From contig NZ_JAHTIK010000001.1 of NCBI RefSeq assembly GCF_025655475.1, positions 3,418,868 through 3,451,361 on the forward strand: a DNA stretch of 32,494 nt. Direction: 5' to 3'. The stretch is from Kitasatospora sp. DSM 101779 (lineage in GTDB: Bacteria; Actinomycetota; Actinomycetes; Streptomycetales; Streptomycetaceae). The notes beneath the pieces are model-generated. The model was not told the DNA's origin and did no database searches. It saw only the letters and a program-made list of their open reading frames with translations. Shown piece by piece: positions 24,955 to 32,494 of the stretch; within the stretch, counting starts at the first letter, position 1; each line of letters starts with the position of its first letter. A program made the position numbers and the translations under genes.

Positions 24955-26703
24955 TCAGTCCTGCCGGAAGCCGACGTCCTGGTAGCGCGGGGTGGTGAAG
25001 CCGTAGGCGCCGGCCCCGGCGACCCCGTTGCGGACGGCCACCAGGTCGGGGCGGCGGTACAGCGGGACGACGTCGGCGAGCTGCCAGAGCCGGGCGTCGG
25101 CCTGCTGGAGCAGGCTCTGCCGGGCGGCCGGGTCGAGCTCGGCGGCGGAGCGGTCCAGCAGCCGGTCGATCTCGGCGGTGCCGCCGCGGCCGTAGTTGCG
25201 GCCGACCACCGGCAGGCCGTCCGGGCCGGGCTGCGGCTTGGCGTACAGCGGCCGGGTGTCGGAGGGGTAGGCGCTCGCCGGCCAGGAGAACAGCGCCAGG
25301 TCGAAGTCGCCCTTGACGAGGTGGTCGCTGACGAAGGTGTCCGCGGGGACGGGCTTCGCGGCGACCGCGATGCCGGCGGCGGCGAGGTCGGCGGTGAGCG
25401 CGTCGGCGGTCCGGCGGGCGGTGGTGGAGTCGTCCGGGATGAGCAGGGTGAGGGCGAGCTTCTTGCCGTCCTTGCTGCGGGTGCCGTCCGAGGAGGCCCA
25501 GCCGGCCCGGTCGAGCAGGGCGCCGGCGGCGGCCGTGCCGAGCGCCCGGCTGTTGTCTCGGTAGCCGTCCTGGCCGGCCACCAGCAGGTGGTTGCCGAGC
25601 GGGACGGCGCCGAGGCCGAGCGGGCCGAGCGCGGCGGTGGCGGTCTTCTGCCGGTCGACGGCACGGGCGACGGCCTGCCGGACGGTGGTGTCGGTCAGCG
25701 GGCCGCGGGCGGTGTTCAGGGTGAGCTGCGTGAAGGCCGCGGCGGGCGCCCGGTGCAGGGTGAGGCCGGGCAGCGTCTCGGCCCGGTGCAGGGCGTGCGC
25801 GGAGGCCTCGACCATGGCGGCGGCGTCCGGTGGCGCGGCGGCCGTGGTGCCCTCCGGGACGGCCCGGTCGACGGTGGCGGTGACCGCGGCGATGTCGAGT
25901 TCGTTCTTGGCGAGCGCGTCCAGCCGGCCGGAGGCGGGGACGGCCAGGAAGTCGATCTCCTGGGCCTTCGCCGGGTCGCCCCACCAGCGCGGGTTGCGGG
26001 TCAGCACGGCGCGGCCGCCGTCCTTGTCCCAGCCGGTCAGCGCGAACGGCCCGGCCGAGGTGCGGAAGCCGCCGTCGAGCGGCTGGTTGAAGGCGTCCGC
26101 GGTGGCCGTCCGGGCGGCCGGATACAGCGGGGAGAAGAGTGAGCGCCAGTCCGCGTACGGCTGCTTGAAGACGACCATGACCTCGTGCGGCCCGCTGCCC
26201 TGGGTGACGGAGGCGATGGCGTCGTAGCCGGCCGGGCGGTCGCTGCGGAAGGCCGGGTCGGCGCCGGACAGGGCCTTCCACTGGGCGGTGAAGTCGGCGG
26301 CGGACAGCGGCGAGCCGTCGCTCCAGACCGCGGCGGGGTTGAGCCGGTAGGTGACGGTCTGCGGGCTGCGGCCGGCCGGGGTGGACTCGGCGCCTGCCAG
26401 GTAGTCCGGGTCGGGGGTGGCCCGGCCGCGGTCGTCCAGCCGGAACAGGCTCGGCAGCAGGGCGCGGGCGATCAGTTCGGAGTCGGCGTCCGCCGCGGGC
26501 TGGTAGACGTTCAGGGTGGCCGGGACGGCGTCGACCGCCCAGCGCACGGTGCCGCCGTCCCGGGTGTGCGCGCGGTCCGCGGCGGTGACGTCGGAGACGG
26601 CGGGGCCGTCCGAGGAGCCCCCGGTGCAGCCGGCGAGCCCGGCGGCCAGGCAGAGGGCGGCGGCCGCGGCGGCGGCCCGGTCGGCGGCTCGGCTGGCGCG
26701 CAT
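24955..26703 (-). CDS. Orphan ABC transporter substrate-binding lipoprotein, family 5 (582 aa)
   Basis: The ATG at 26703 is preceded by GGAGGAG at 3-4 nt; an upstream in-frame start would add 29 residues before the signal peptide and is rejected. The Ala-rich signal sequence ends in a perfect lipobox, LAGC. The mature part is SBP_bac_5-like: DGGTVRWAVDAVPATLNVYQ, WSDGSPLSAADFTAQWKALS, NPRWWGDPAKAQEIDFLA, and GQDGYRDNSRALG. It is the relative of the lipoprotein at 1735-3453, sharing block order and the ending. It carries a roughly 30-residue Ala-rich insert (PEGTTAAAPPDAAAMVEASA onward) that the other lacks. No permease or ATPase is in its unit. It may be an accessory receptor for one of the neighbouring importers; ligand unknown. 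Confidence 0.87.
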   Translation of the reverse strand: MRASRAADRAAAAAAALCLAAGLAGCTGGSSDGPAVSDVTAADRAHTRDGGTVRWAVDAVPATLNVYQPAADADSELIARALLPSLFRLDDRGRATPDPDYLAGAESTPAGRSPQTVTYRLNPAAVWSDGSPLSAADFTAQWKALSGADPAFRSDRPAGYDAIASVTQGSGPHEVMVVFKQPYADWRSLFSPLYPAARTATADAFNQPLDGGFRTSAGPFALTGWDKDGGRAVLTRNPRWWGDPAKAQEIDFLAVPASGRLDALAKNELDIAAVTATVDRAVPEGTTAAAPPDAAAMVEASAHALHRAETLPGLTLHRAPAAAFTQLTLNTARGPLTDTTVRQAVARAVDRQKTATAALGPLGLGAVPLGNHLLVAGQDGYRDNSRALGTAAAGALLDRAGWASSDGTRSKDGKKLALTLLIPDDSTTARRTADALTADLAAAGIAVAAKPVPADTFVSDHLVKGDFDLALFSWPASAYPSDTRPLYAKPQPGPDGLPVVGRNYGRGGTAEIDRLLDRSAAELDPAARQSLLQQADARLWQLADVVPLYRRPDLVAVRNGVAGAGAYGFTTPRYQDVGFRQD

Positions 26704-26793
26704 GCGCTCCTCCGTCGGGGTGTGGCCGGCCCGAGGAATCCGGGAGTGCACCCACTGAAGGCCATGCGGCGCGCCCGCCCGCAGCGACACGGC

Positions 26794-26819
26794 GCCCGGG
26801 CGGGCAGATCCACCCGGGC
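26794..26819 (-). terminator. Hairpin after the PAS-GAF-SpoIIE phosphatase gene
   Basis: GCCCGGGCGG (26794-26803) faces CCACCCGGGC (26810-26819). The one mismatch becomes a G-U pair in minus-strand RNA. It lies 16 bp past the phosphatase stop and before the orphan lipoprotein start. Confidence 0.5.
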
Positions 26820-26835
26820 GGCGTAGGGAGCGGCG

Positions 26836-29376
26836 TCAGAGCGCCAGTTCGAACCAGACGATCTTGCCGTTGGGGGTGCGGCGGCTGCCCCAGCGCTCGG
26901 CCAGCAGGCTGACCAGCTGCAGGCCGCGCCCGCCCTCGTCGGTCTCCTGGGCCCGGCGCTGCCGGGGCTGCGCGTAGCCGTCGTCCCAGACCTCGCAGAC
27001 CACCGTGCGGTCGCGCATCAGCCGCAGCCGGATCTCGCCGCGGCCGTGCCGCAGCGCGTTGGTGACCAGCTCGCTGACCAGCAGCTCGGTGGTGTCGACC
27101 AGTTCGTCGAGGCCGCGGTTGATCAGCCAGTCGCAGGAGTTCTCGCGGGCCTTGCCCACCGAGGTGGGTTCGGCGGGCAGCTTCCAGTCCCCGACCGACT
27201 CGGCGGGCAGCGCCTGGACCTTCGCCATCAGCAGGGCGATGTCGTCCTCGCCGTGGTGCGGGATCAGCTCGTCGAGCACCTCGTCGCAGAGCTGCTCCAG
27301 GTGCTTGGAGCCGTGGGTGAGCGCGGCCCGGAAGGCCCGCAGGCCCTCGTCCAGCTGGTGCTTGCGGGACTCCACCAGGCCGTCGGTGTAGAGGCCGAGC
27401 ACCGCGCCGTCCGGCAGCGTGATGGTGACCTCCTCGAAGGGCTCGCCGCCGACGCCGAGCGGCAGGCCGGGCGGGACGTCGAGCATCCGGGCCGGCTCGC
27501 CGGGGCTGAGCAGCGCGGGCGGCAGGTGGCCGGCGCTGGCGAAGGTGCAGCGCTGGGTGACGGCGTCGTAGACGGCGTAGACGCAGGTAGCGAGGTAGAC
27601 CTCGGCGCTGCCCTCGCCGGAGGTGCCGCCGGTGTCGCCGTCGCCGAGGCCGCGGGCGATCTCGTCGAGGGCGCCGAGCACCTCGGCCGGGTCGAGGTCG
27701 AGCATGGCGAGGGTGCGCACCGCGGTGCGCAGCTGGCCCATGGCGACGGCGGCGCGCAGGCCGCGGCCCATGACGTCGCCGATGACCAGGGCGGTGCGGC
27801 TGCCGGGCAGCGGGATCACGTCGAACCAGTCACCGCCGACCTCGGTGTTGTTGTTGCTGGGCAGGTAGCGGCGGGCGATCTCCAGGCCGGTGGCCGCCGG
27901 GTTGCCCGGGGGCAAGAGGCTGCGCTGGAGGATCAGCGCGCGCTCGTGCTCGCGCCGGTAGAGCCGGGCGTTGTCGACGCAGACGGCGGCGCGGGCGACG
28001 AGTTCCTCGGCGATGGCGACGTCCCGCGCGTCGAAGGGCTCGGAGCCGATCGCCCGGGAGAGCTGGACGAGGCCCAGCACCTGGTCGCGGGCGACCAGCG
28101 GGACGACCAGGGTGGAACGCAGCAGCGGGTCGGGGCCGGGCTGCGGGACGACGCTGCGGCCGGTGCGCAGGGCGCGGGCGTGCGGGGAGCGCGGCGGGTA
28201 ACAGAGGGTGCCGCCGGCCTCCGCGACCGGGACGGCGGCCAGGCCGTCGCCGAGCACGGAGGAGGCGCCGCCGACGACGCTGGAGACGGCGACCCGGCGC
28301 AGTTCGCCGGAGCCGTCGAGCAGGCCGGGACCGCCGGAGAGCGGACCGGAGTCGCCGGTGAGCAGGGCGGTGTAGAGGTCGACGGTGGCGAGGTCGCAGA
28401 ACTGCGGGACGATCACGTCCAGGAGTTCCTTGGCGGTGGTCTCCAGGTCGAGGGTGGACCCGATGTGGGTGCTGGCCTCGTTCAGCAGGGCGAGGCTGCG
28501 GCGGACGCCGGCGGCCTCGCGTTCGGCGACGTGCCTGCTGGTGACGTCCTGCACCTGGCCTGCCACGCCGAGCGGGGCGCCGCCGGGACCGTTCAGCCGG
28601 AACAGGGCGGCGGACCAGCGTCGGCGGCCGTCGCGGGTGCCGGGGGCGGGGACGCCGCCGCTGAAGCGCAGGTCGAGGATGGGCTCGCCGCCGGTCAGCA
28701 CCTTGCGCAGGGCGACCTGCAGCCGCTCGGCCTCGCTGGGGGCGAAGAGCTCGGCGGGGGCGAGGCCGGGGAGGTCCTCGGGGTCGCGGCCGACGCAGGC
28801 CGCGAAGGCCGGGTTGACCCGCTGCAGGCGCAGGTCGGGGCCGAAGAGGAAGAAGCCGGTGGGGGTCTGGCCGAAGACCGCCTCGGAGGCGGCGAGGCCG
28901 TCCTCGACGGTGCGCAGCCGGCCGACGTCGACGGCGAGGCAGGTGGCGCCGGCGGCGGGGCCGCTGTCGACGGGCATCAGGTAGAGCTCGGCCAGCCCTT
29001 CGCCGCCCGCGGTGTCGCGGTACGGGGTGGTGCCGGTCCACTCCTCGCCGGCGAGGACGCGTTCGAGGCGGGCGCGGCCGCGCTGCCAGTGCTCGCGGGG
29101 AACGAGGGTGGTGATGGGGTCGGCGCCGAGGGCGTCCGTGGACGGCACGCCGAAGAATTCGGCGGCCCGTCCGCTCCAGTGGCTGATCCGGCCGTCGGGG
29201 CCGATCGCGAAGGTGGCCACCCTCAGGTAGCCGTAGATCGAGCCGGGTTCGCCGGGTCCGCGACCGCCGGCGTCGCCGCGCGGGACGACGCCCTCGTCGT
29301 CGGGTGCGCCGGGCTGTCCGGGCACGGCGGCATGACCGCTGCTGCTCGGCGCCTGCGGCGCCGGAATGCTGTTCAA
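26836..29376 (-). CDS. PAS-PAS-GAF-PP2C(SpoIIE)-HATPase regulatory phosphatase (846 aa)
   Basis: A sensory protein that should dephosphorylate a phosphorylated anti-anti-sigma factor (RsbU-like) and also carries an anti-sigma-type kinase domain (RsbW-like). Domain order by rough position: PAS ~45-150, PAS ~155-285, GAF ~305-460, PP2C/SpoIIE ~475-700, HATPase ~715-845. PP2C metal motifs are intact: GGDWFDV, GDVMGRG, YTDGLVES, EDDIALLMA. The ATPase has an N box LLVSELVTNALRHG, then EVWDDGY and DEGGRGLQLVSLLAERWG. The TTG start at 29376 is chosen because GGAGGGG lies 8 nt upstream; an in-frame GTG at 29451 would add 25 residues but has only a weak site. No membrane helix or DNA-binding domain is seen. 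A sigma-B-like promoter lies at 29503-29527. Its neighbour upstream is a similar protein, so the two may act in one network. Confidence 0.9.
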   Translation of the reverse strand: MNSIPAPQAPSSSGHAAVPGQPGAPDDEGVVPRGDAGGRGPGEPGSIYGYLRVATFAIGPDGRISHWSGRAAEFFGVPSTDALGADPITTLVPREHWQRGRARLERVLAGEEWTGTTPYRDTAGGEGLAELYLMPVDSGPAAGATCLAVDVGRLRTVEDGLAASEAVFGQTPTGFFLFGPDLRLQRVNPAFAACVGRDPEDLPGLAPAELFAPSEAERLQVALRKVLTGGEPILDLRFSGGVPAPGTRDGRRRWSAALFRLNGPGGAPLGVAGQVQDVTSRHVAEREAAGVRRSLALLNEASTHIGSTLDLETTAKELLDVIVPQFCDLATVDLYTALLTGDSGPLSGGPGLLDGSGELRRVAVSSVVGGASSVLGDGLAAVPVAEAGGTLCYPPRSPHARALRTGRSVVPQPGPDPLLRSTLVVPLVARDQVLGLVQLSRAIGSEPFDARDVAIAEELVARAAVCVDNARLYRREHERALILQRSLLPPGNPAATGLEIARRYLPSNNNTEVGGDWFDVIPLPGSRTALVIGDVMGRGLRAAVAMGQLRTAVRTLAMLDLDPAEVLGALDEIARGLGDGDTGGTSGEGSAEVYLATCVYAVYDAVTQRCTFASAGHLPPALLSPGEPARMLDVPPGLPLGVGGEPFEEVTITLPDGAVLGLYTDGLVESRKHQLDEGLRAFRAALTHGSKHLEQLCDEVLDELIPHHGEDDIALLMAKVQALPAESVGDWKLPAEPTSVGKARENSCDWLINRGLDELVDTTELLVSELVTNALRHGRGEIRLRLMRDRTVVCEVWDDGYAQPRQRRAQETDEGGRGLQLVSLLAERWGSRRTPNGKIVWFELAL

Positions 29377-29502
29377 CGGACCGACCCCTCCAACCAGTGC
29401 CCATCCGGATGTCGAGAAGACCGAGTATTCATCATCCGGGTGCGAGCGCACACGCCCCCGAGCATCACAACATCGAATCGGGGGAGGCCCGCGCGGTGCT
29501 CC

Positions 29503-29527
29503 TTACCCGGCCGTCGCTGTTCGAACC
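29503..29527 (-). promoter_or_regulatory. Candidate sigma-B-type promoter of the phosphatase gene
   Basis: The minus strand reads GGTT (29527-29524), 15 bp, then GGGTAA (29508-29503). This fits the streptomycete sigma-B-family pattern GNNT-N14-16-GGGTAY except for the last base. It is 127 bp before the TTG start. If real, a stress sigma factor would drive a regulator of its own partner-switching class. Confidence 0.35.
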
Positions 29528-29783
29528 GGCCTGGTCTGCACGGATCGGGCAGTTCGGTCAAGAGCTCGGTCGGACATGGCTGCGTCGTGCACGGATCTGG
29601 CAGGATCGATCCGGCGTGTGTCTCGAAAACGCCTACGGATTCGGGCATTTCATCACATGACACATCATCAGCGCCAGCCCGCCGAAATACCGGTTCCGCA
29701 GTGTTCCGCAGCAGGTCGCGCGAGGGTCACGGACCGGTCGCCCGGCGGCGGAGGGCCGGCGCGGCCCGCACTCCGAAACCGGA

Positions 29784-29796
29784 AAAGTCAGACTTT
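29784..29796. promoter_or_regulatory. A/T-rich palindrome AAAGTC-A-GACTTT
   Basis: A perfect 6+1+6 palindrome in an otherwise GC-rich gap, 80 bp past the stop of the upstream phosphatase gene. It could be an operator or, with the GTCCG/CGGAC hairpin beside it, part of a transcript end. Function not known. Confidence 0.3.
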
Positions 29797-29876
29797 ATGG
29801 GTCCGCCTGCCGGACGCCGCCGCCACCGTCCGCACCGGCGCGCCTGCACCGCGCTCCGCTACCGCGGGCGACGGCC

Positions 29877-32494
29877 CTACTCCTCCGAGTAGCCGGCCTC
29901 GGGGTCGTCCGGGGAGAGCTCGAACCAGACGACCTTCCCCATGCCCTCGGCCCGTGCGCCCCAGCGCAGCGCGAGGCGGCGGACGAGCTCCAGGCCACGG
30001 CCGCCCTCGTCGGCCTCCGCGGCGTGCCGCTCGCGGGGCGGGTCGGGCAGTGGGTCGCTGATCTCCACCAGCAGCATCTCGCCGAGGGTCAGCCGGACGC
30101 CGATCGGCGCGCTGGCGTACCGGACGGAGTTGGTGACCAGTTCGCTGACCAGCAGCTCGGCGGTGTCGGTGAGGTGCTCGACGCTCCACTCGGCGAGGGT
30201 GCCGCGCACGAGGCGGCGGGCCCGGGAGACGGCGGTCGGCTCGGCGGGCAGTGTCCAGCCGGCGGTCGGGGTGCCGGCCTCGCCGTGGCTGAGCCGGGCG
30301 AGCAGCAGGGCCACGTCGTCGGGCTCGCGGCCCTGCTCCATCGTGTCGAGAACGGCCTCGCAGGCCTGCTCGATGGAGGCGTAGGGCTGCTCCAGCACGC
30401 TGATCAGCCGGCCGAGGCCGACGTCGAGGTCCTTGTCCCGGGACTCCACCAGACCGTCGGTGCACAGGGCGAGCAGGGTGCCCTCGGCCACGTCCAGCTC
30501 GACCGACTCGAAGGGCACGCCGCCGACGCCGAGCGGGGCACCGGAGGGCAGGTCGAGGACCTGGCCGACGCCGCCGGGCAGCGGGCCGCCGGCGGCCGGG
30601 GCCGGGCCGTCACCGTCCTTGGGCACCACCAGGACGGGCGGGATGTGGCCGGCCTTGGTGACGGTCAGCCGCCGCCGGACGGGGTCGAAGACCGCGTACA
30701 CGCAGGTCGCGAGCAGCGCCTCGTCGGGGCCCTGGGCGAGGTCGTCGGCGAGCTCGTGGACGTGCCGCAGCAAGATCTCCGGCGGCAGGTCGAGGGCGGC
30801 CAGCACGCGGACGGCGGTGCGCAGCCGGCCCATGGTGGCGGCGGCCCGCAGGCCGTGCCCCATGACGTCGCCGACCACCAGGGCGGTGCGGTCGCCGGGC
30901 AGCGGGATCACGTCGAACCAGTCGCCGCCGACCTCGGTGCCGCTGCTGCCGGGGACGTAGCGGTAGGCGACCTCGACGCCGGTGGGCTGCGGGACCTGCT
31001 GGGGCAGCAGGGTGCGCTGCAGGGTGAGCGCGGCGGTCCGTTCGCGGGCGTAGAGGCGGGCGTTGTCGAGGGAGCTGCCGGCCCGGTCGGCGAGTTCGAC
31101 GGCGAAGGCCAGGTCGTCGCGGTCGAAGCCCTCGCGGTAGCCGGCCCGGCTGACCACCAGCAGGCCGATGACGATGCCGCGGGCGCGCAGCGGGACGACC
31201 AGCCGGGAGTGCACGCCGAGCTCGTGCGCGGCCTGCGCCTTGGGGTCGCCGGGGTAGCTGAGGTCCTCGGACTCCTCTTTGCCGCTGAGCAGCTCGGGGA
31301 TGCCGGTGCGCAGCACCCGGCCGAAGGCAGACTCCTCGGTGAACGTGATCCGGGCGCCGCGGCGGAGCATCACCTCGACCTCGGGGCCGTCCTGGACGGA
31401 GGCGGTGCCGAGCTGCAGCAGCGAGGTGCGGCGGTCGTGGCCGTGCCGGGGCAGGTCGTCGCCGTGCGCCACGGCCTGCAGCAGGATGACCGCGGAGTAG
31501 TCGGCGAGCCGCGGCACCACGGCGCCGGCGAGCTCCTGGGCGATCCGGGAGGCGTCGAGGAGGTCGCCGATCCGGGAGCCGAACTCGTTCAGCAGGGAGA
31601 GCCGGCGGCGGGCGTGCTCGACCTTGGAGACGGCCCGGTAGCGCTCGGTCACGTCCATGACGGTGCCGGAGATGCCGAGCACCCGGCCGGCCCGGTCGGT
31701 CATCCGGCTGTAGGAGATCGAGCGGAAGCCGGAGCGGGCGGTGACCGGTGCGGCGAGGGTGACGTCGATGACCGGCTCGCCGGTGGCGAGGACCTGCCGC
31801 TGGATGGCGGTGATCTCGTCGGCGGCCCGCTCGGGGAGGGTCTCGCCGGTGGTGCGGCCGACGTGGTCCTCCATCGGGACGCCGTTCATCTCGGCGAGGG
31901 TGCTGTTGACGGCTGTGTAGCGCAGCTCGGTGTCGAGGACGGCGATGCCGAGCGGGGACTGCTCGAAGAGGGCGTCCCGGACGGCGAGGTCGCGTTCGAC
32001 CGCGGCGACGGTACGGGCGTCGGCGAGCGCCACCTGCAGGAAGGGCGTGCCGTCGCCGTCGACGAGCAGTGAGATCCGCACCTCGACGGGGACGTTCACC
32101 CCGTCGCGGTCGGAGAGCCGGGTGATGCCGTGCCAGCCCCCGACCCGCAGCGTCTCGTGGATTGCCTGGGTGGCCTGGCCGATGAGCTCGGCGTCGTCGA
32201 TCAGCTGGTCGATCCGGCGGCCGACCAGGAGTTCACTCGGCCAGCCGAGCATCTCCTCGGCGGCGGGGCTCCACAGGACCACCCGGCCCGAGGTGTCGAG
32301 GATCGCGATGGCGACCTTGACGACGTCGAAGAGGCTGCCGCGGGCTGGCTCGGCGACCTTGGCGCCGGCGGCGGGGGTGCCGGGGAACGGCAGGATCGGG
32401 CGGCCGCGGGGCGAGGCGGCGGGCGGGATGTCGCGGGGCTGCGGGCTGGGCCGGGTCTGCTCGGCGGGGCGGCTGCGCCCGCCGCGGCGCAGCC
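29877..32494 (-). CDS. PAS-PAS-GAF-PP2C(SpoIIE)-HATPase regulatory phosphatase (N-terminus outside window)
   Basis: The frame is open to the window edge with no ATG, GTG or TTG at a sensible place, so the start lies beyond 32494; 871 residues are visible. The first ~55 are Pro/Arg-rich, then PAS 1 (LFDVVKVAIAILDTSGRVVL), PAS 2 (LFEQSPLGIAVLDTELRYTA), GAF (NEFGSRIGDLLDASRIAQEL onward), PP2C/SpoIIE (GGDWFDV, GDVMGHG, CTDGLVES, EPDDVALLLA) and HATPase (LLVSELVTNSVRYA, DEGGRGLELV). Metal-binding Asp residues are all present; Cys replaces the Tyr before TDG seen in its neighbour. Same architecture and strand as 26836-29376, but with 500 bp between them and a separate candidate promoter for the latter. 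The likely substrate is a phosphorylated STAS-domain anti-anti-sigma factor coded elsewhere. Confidence 0.9.
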   Translation of the reverse strand, partial: LRRGGRSRPAEQTRPSPQPRDIPPAASPRGRPILPFPGTPAAGAKVAEPARGSLFDVVKVAIAILDTSGRVVLWSPAAEEMLGWPSELLVGRRIDQLIDDAELIGQATQAIHETLRVGGWHGITRLSDRDGVNVPVEVRISLLVDGDGTPFLQVALADARTVAAVERDLAVRDALFEQSPLGIAVLDTELRYTAVNSTLAEMNGVPMEDHVGRTTGETLPERAADEITAIQRQVLATGEPVIDVTLAAPVTARSGFRSISYSRMTDRAGRVLGISGTVMDVTERYRAVSKVEHARRRLSLLNEFGSRIGDLLDASRIAQELAGAVVPRLADYSAVILLQAVAHGDDLPRHGHDRRTSLLQLGTASVQDGPEVEVMLRRGARITFTEESAFGRVLRTGIPELLSGKEESEDLSYPGDPKAQAAHELGVHSRLVVPLRARGIVIGLLVVSRAGYREGFDRDDLAFAVELADRAGSSLDNARLYARERTAALTLQRTLLPQQVPQPTGVEVAYRYVPGSSGTEVGGDWFDVIPLPGDRTALVVGDVMGHGLRAAATMGRLRTAVRVLAALDLPPEILLRHVHELADDLAQGPDEALLATCVYAVFDPVRRRLTVTKAGHIPPVLVVPKDGDGPAPAAGGPLPGGVGQVLDLPSGAPLGVGGVPFESVELDVAEGTLLALCTDGLVESRDKDLDVGLGRLISVLEQPYASIEQACEAVLDTMEQGREPDDVALLLARLSHGEAGTPTAGWTLPAEPTAVSRARRLVRGTLAEWSVEHLTDTAELLVSELVTNSVRYASAPIGVRLTLGEMLLVEISDPLPDPPRERHAAEADEGGRGLELVRRLALRWGARAEGMGKVVWFELSPDDPEAGYSEE

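Larger units (their letters stand above)
29377..29876. other. 500-bp intergenic region between the two phosphatase genes
   Basis: It contains the sigma-B-like promoter (29503-29527), an A/T-rich palindrome (29784-29796), a short GTCCG/CGGAC hairpin (29801-29815), and a tandem pair of GTTCCGCAG (about 29693-29711). An open frame of 96 codons on the minus strand (29663-29373) has no ribosome site or family resemblance and is not called. Confidence 0.55.

Noticed and set aside
29373..29663. 96-codon minus-strand open frame between the phosphatase genes
   Set aside because: No ribosome site, no recognisable domain, and it overlaps the candidate promoter and start of the phosphatase gene.

Overview
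The window is very GC-rich, uses GTG and TTG starts as well as ATG, has strong purine ribosome sites, and contains almost no TTA codons. Together with large PAS/GAF/SpoIIE-type phosphatases carrying their own ATPase domain, this points to a streptomycete (Streptomyces or the closely related Kitasatospora). The species cannot be fixed from the sequence alone.

Layout. 1-1426 (+): C-terminal part of a membrane-anchored peptidoglycan-binding-like protein. 1735-3453 (+): an orphan family-5 substrate-binding lipoprotein. 3944-10224 (+): transporter operon 1 in the order permease, binding protein, permease, ATPase, ATPase. That is the gene order of the developmental oligopeptide importer bldKA-E, so operon 1 is a bldK candidate. 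A strong hairpin at 10247-10288 separates it from the convergent minus-strand genes. 16414-10293 (-): operon 2, and 22333-16568 (-): operon 3. These are two tandem paralogous peptide importers, each in the order binding protein, B permease, C permease, D ATPase, F ATPase. 24667-22763 (-): typA/bipA. 26703-24955 (-): a second orphan binding lipoprotein related to the first. 29376-26836 (-) and 32494-29877 (-, running off the window): two PAS-GAF-PP2C(SpoIIE)-HATPase proteins of the kind that control anti-sigma/anti-anti-sigma switches.

How it works together. Three complete ABC peptide importers and two spare binding lipoproteins make this a peptide-uptake island. It may combine nutrition (operons 2 and 3) with extracellular signalling (operon 1, if it is bldK). 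In all three operons a hairpin sits between the binding-protein gene and the B-permease gene, and successive genes often overlap by 8-11 nt, so coordinated translation with excess binding protein is expected. Operons 2 and 3 share stretches of nearly identical ATPase DNA with sharp edges, which looks like gene conversion.

Regulatory signals worth attention. An 8-mer, TAYCGGAC, recurs four times in two intergenic regions, once as a perfect 15-bp palindrome upstream of operon 1 and three times upstream of operon 3. A 20-bp box is duplicated on both sides of the first orphan lipoprotein gene, and its second copy overlaps a perfect match to the AdpA consensus. Operon 2's C permease has a single TTA (bldA-dependent) codon. 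A sigma-B-like promoter lies before the complete phosphatase gene. The F ATPase of operon 2 has a 107-residue tail built from two families of tandem repeats.
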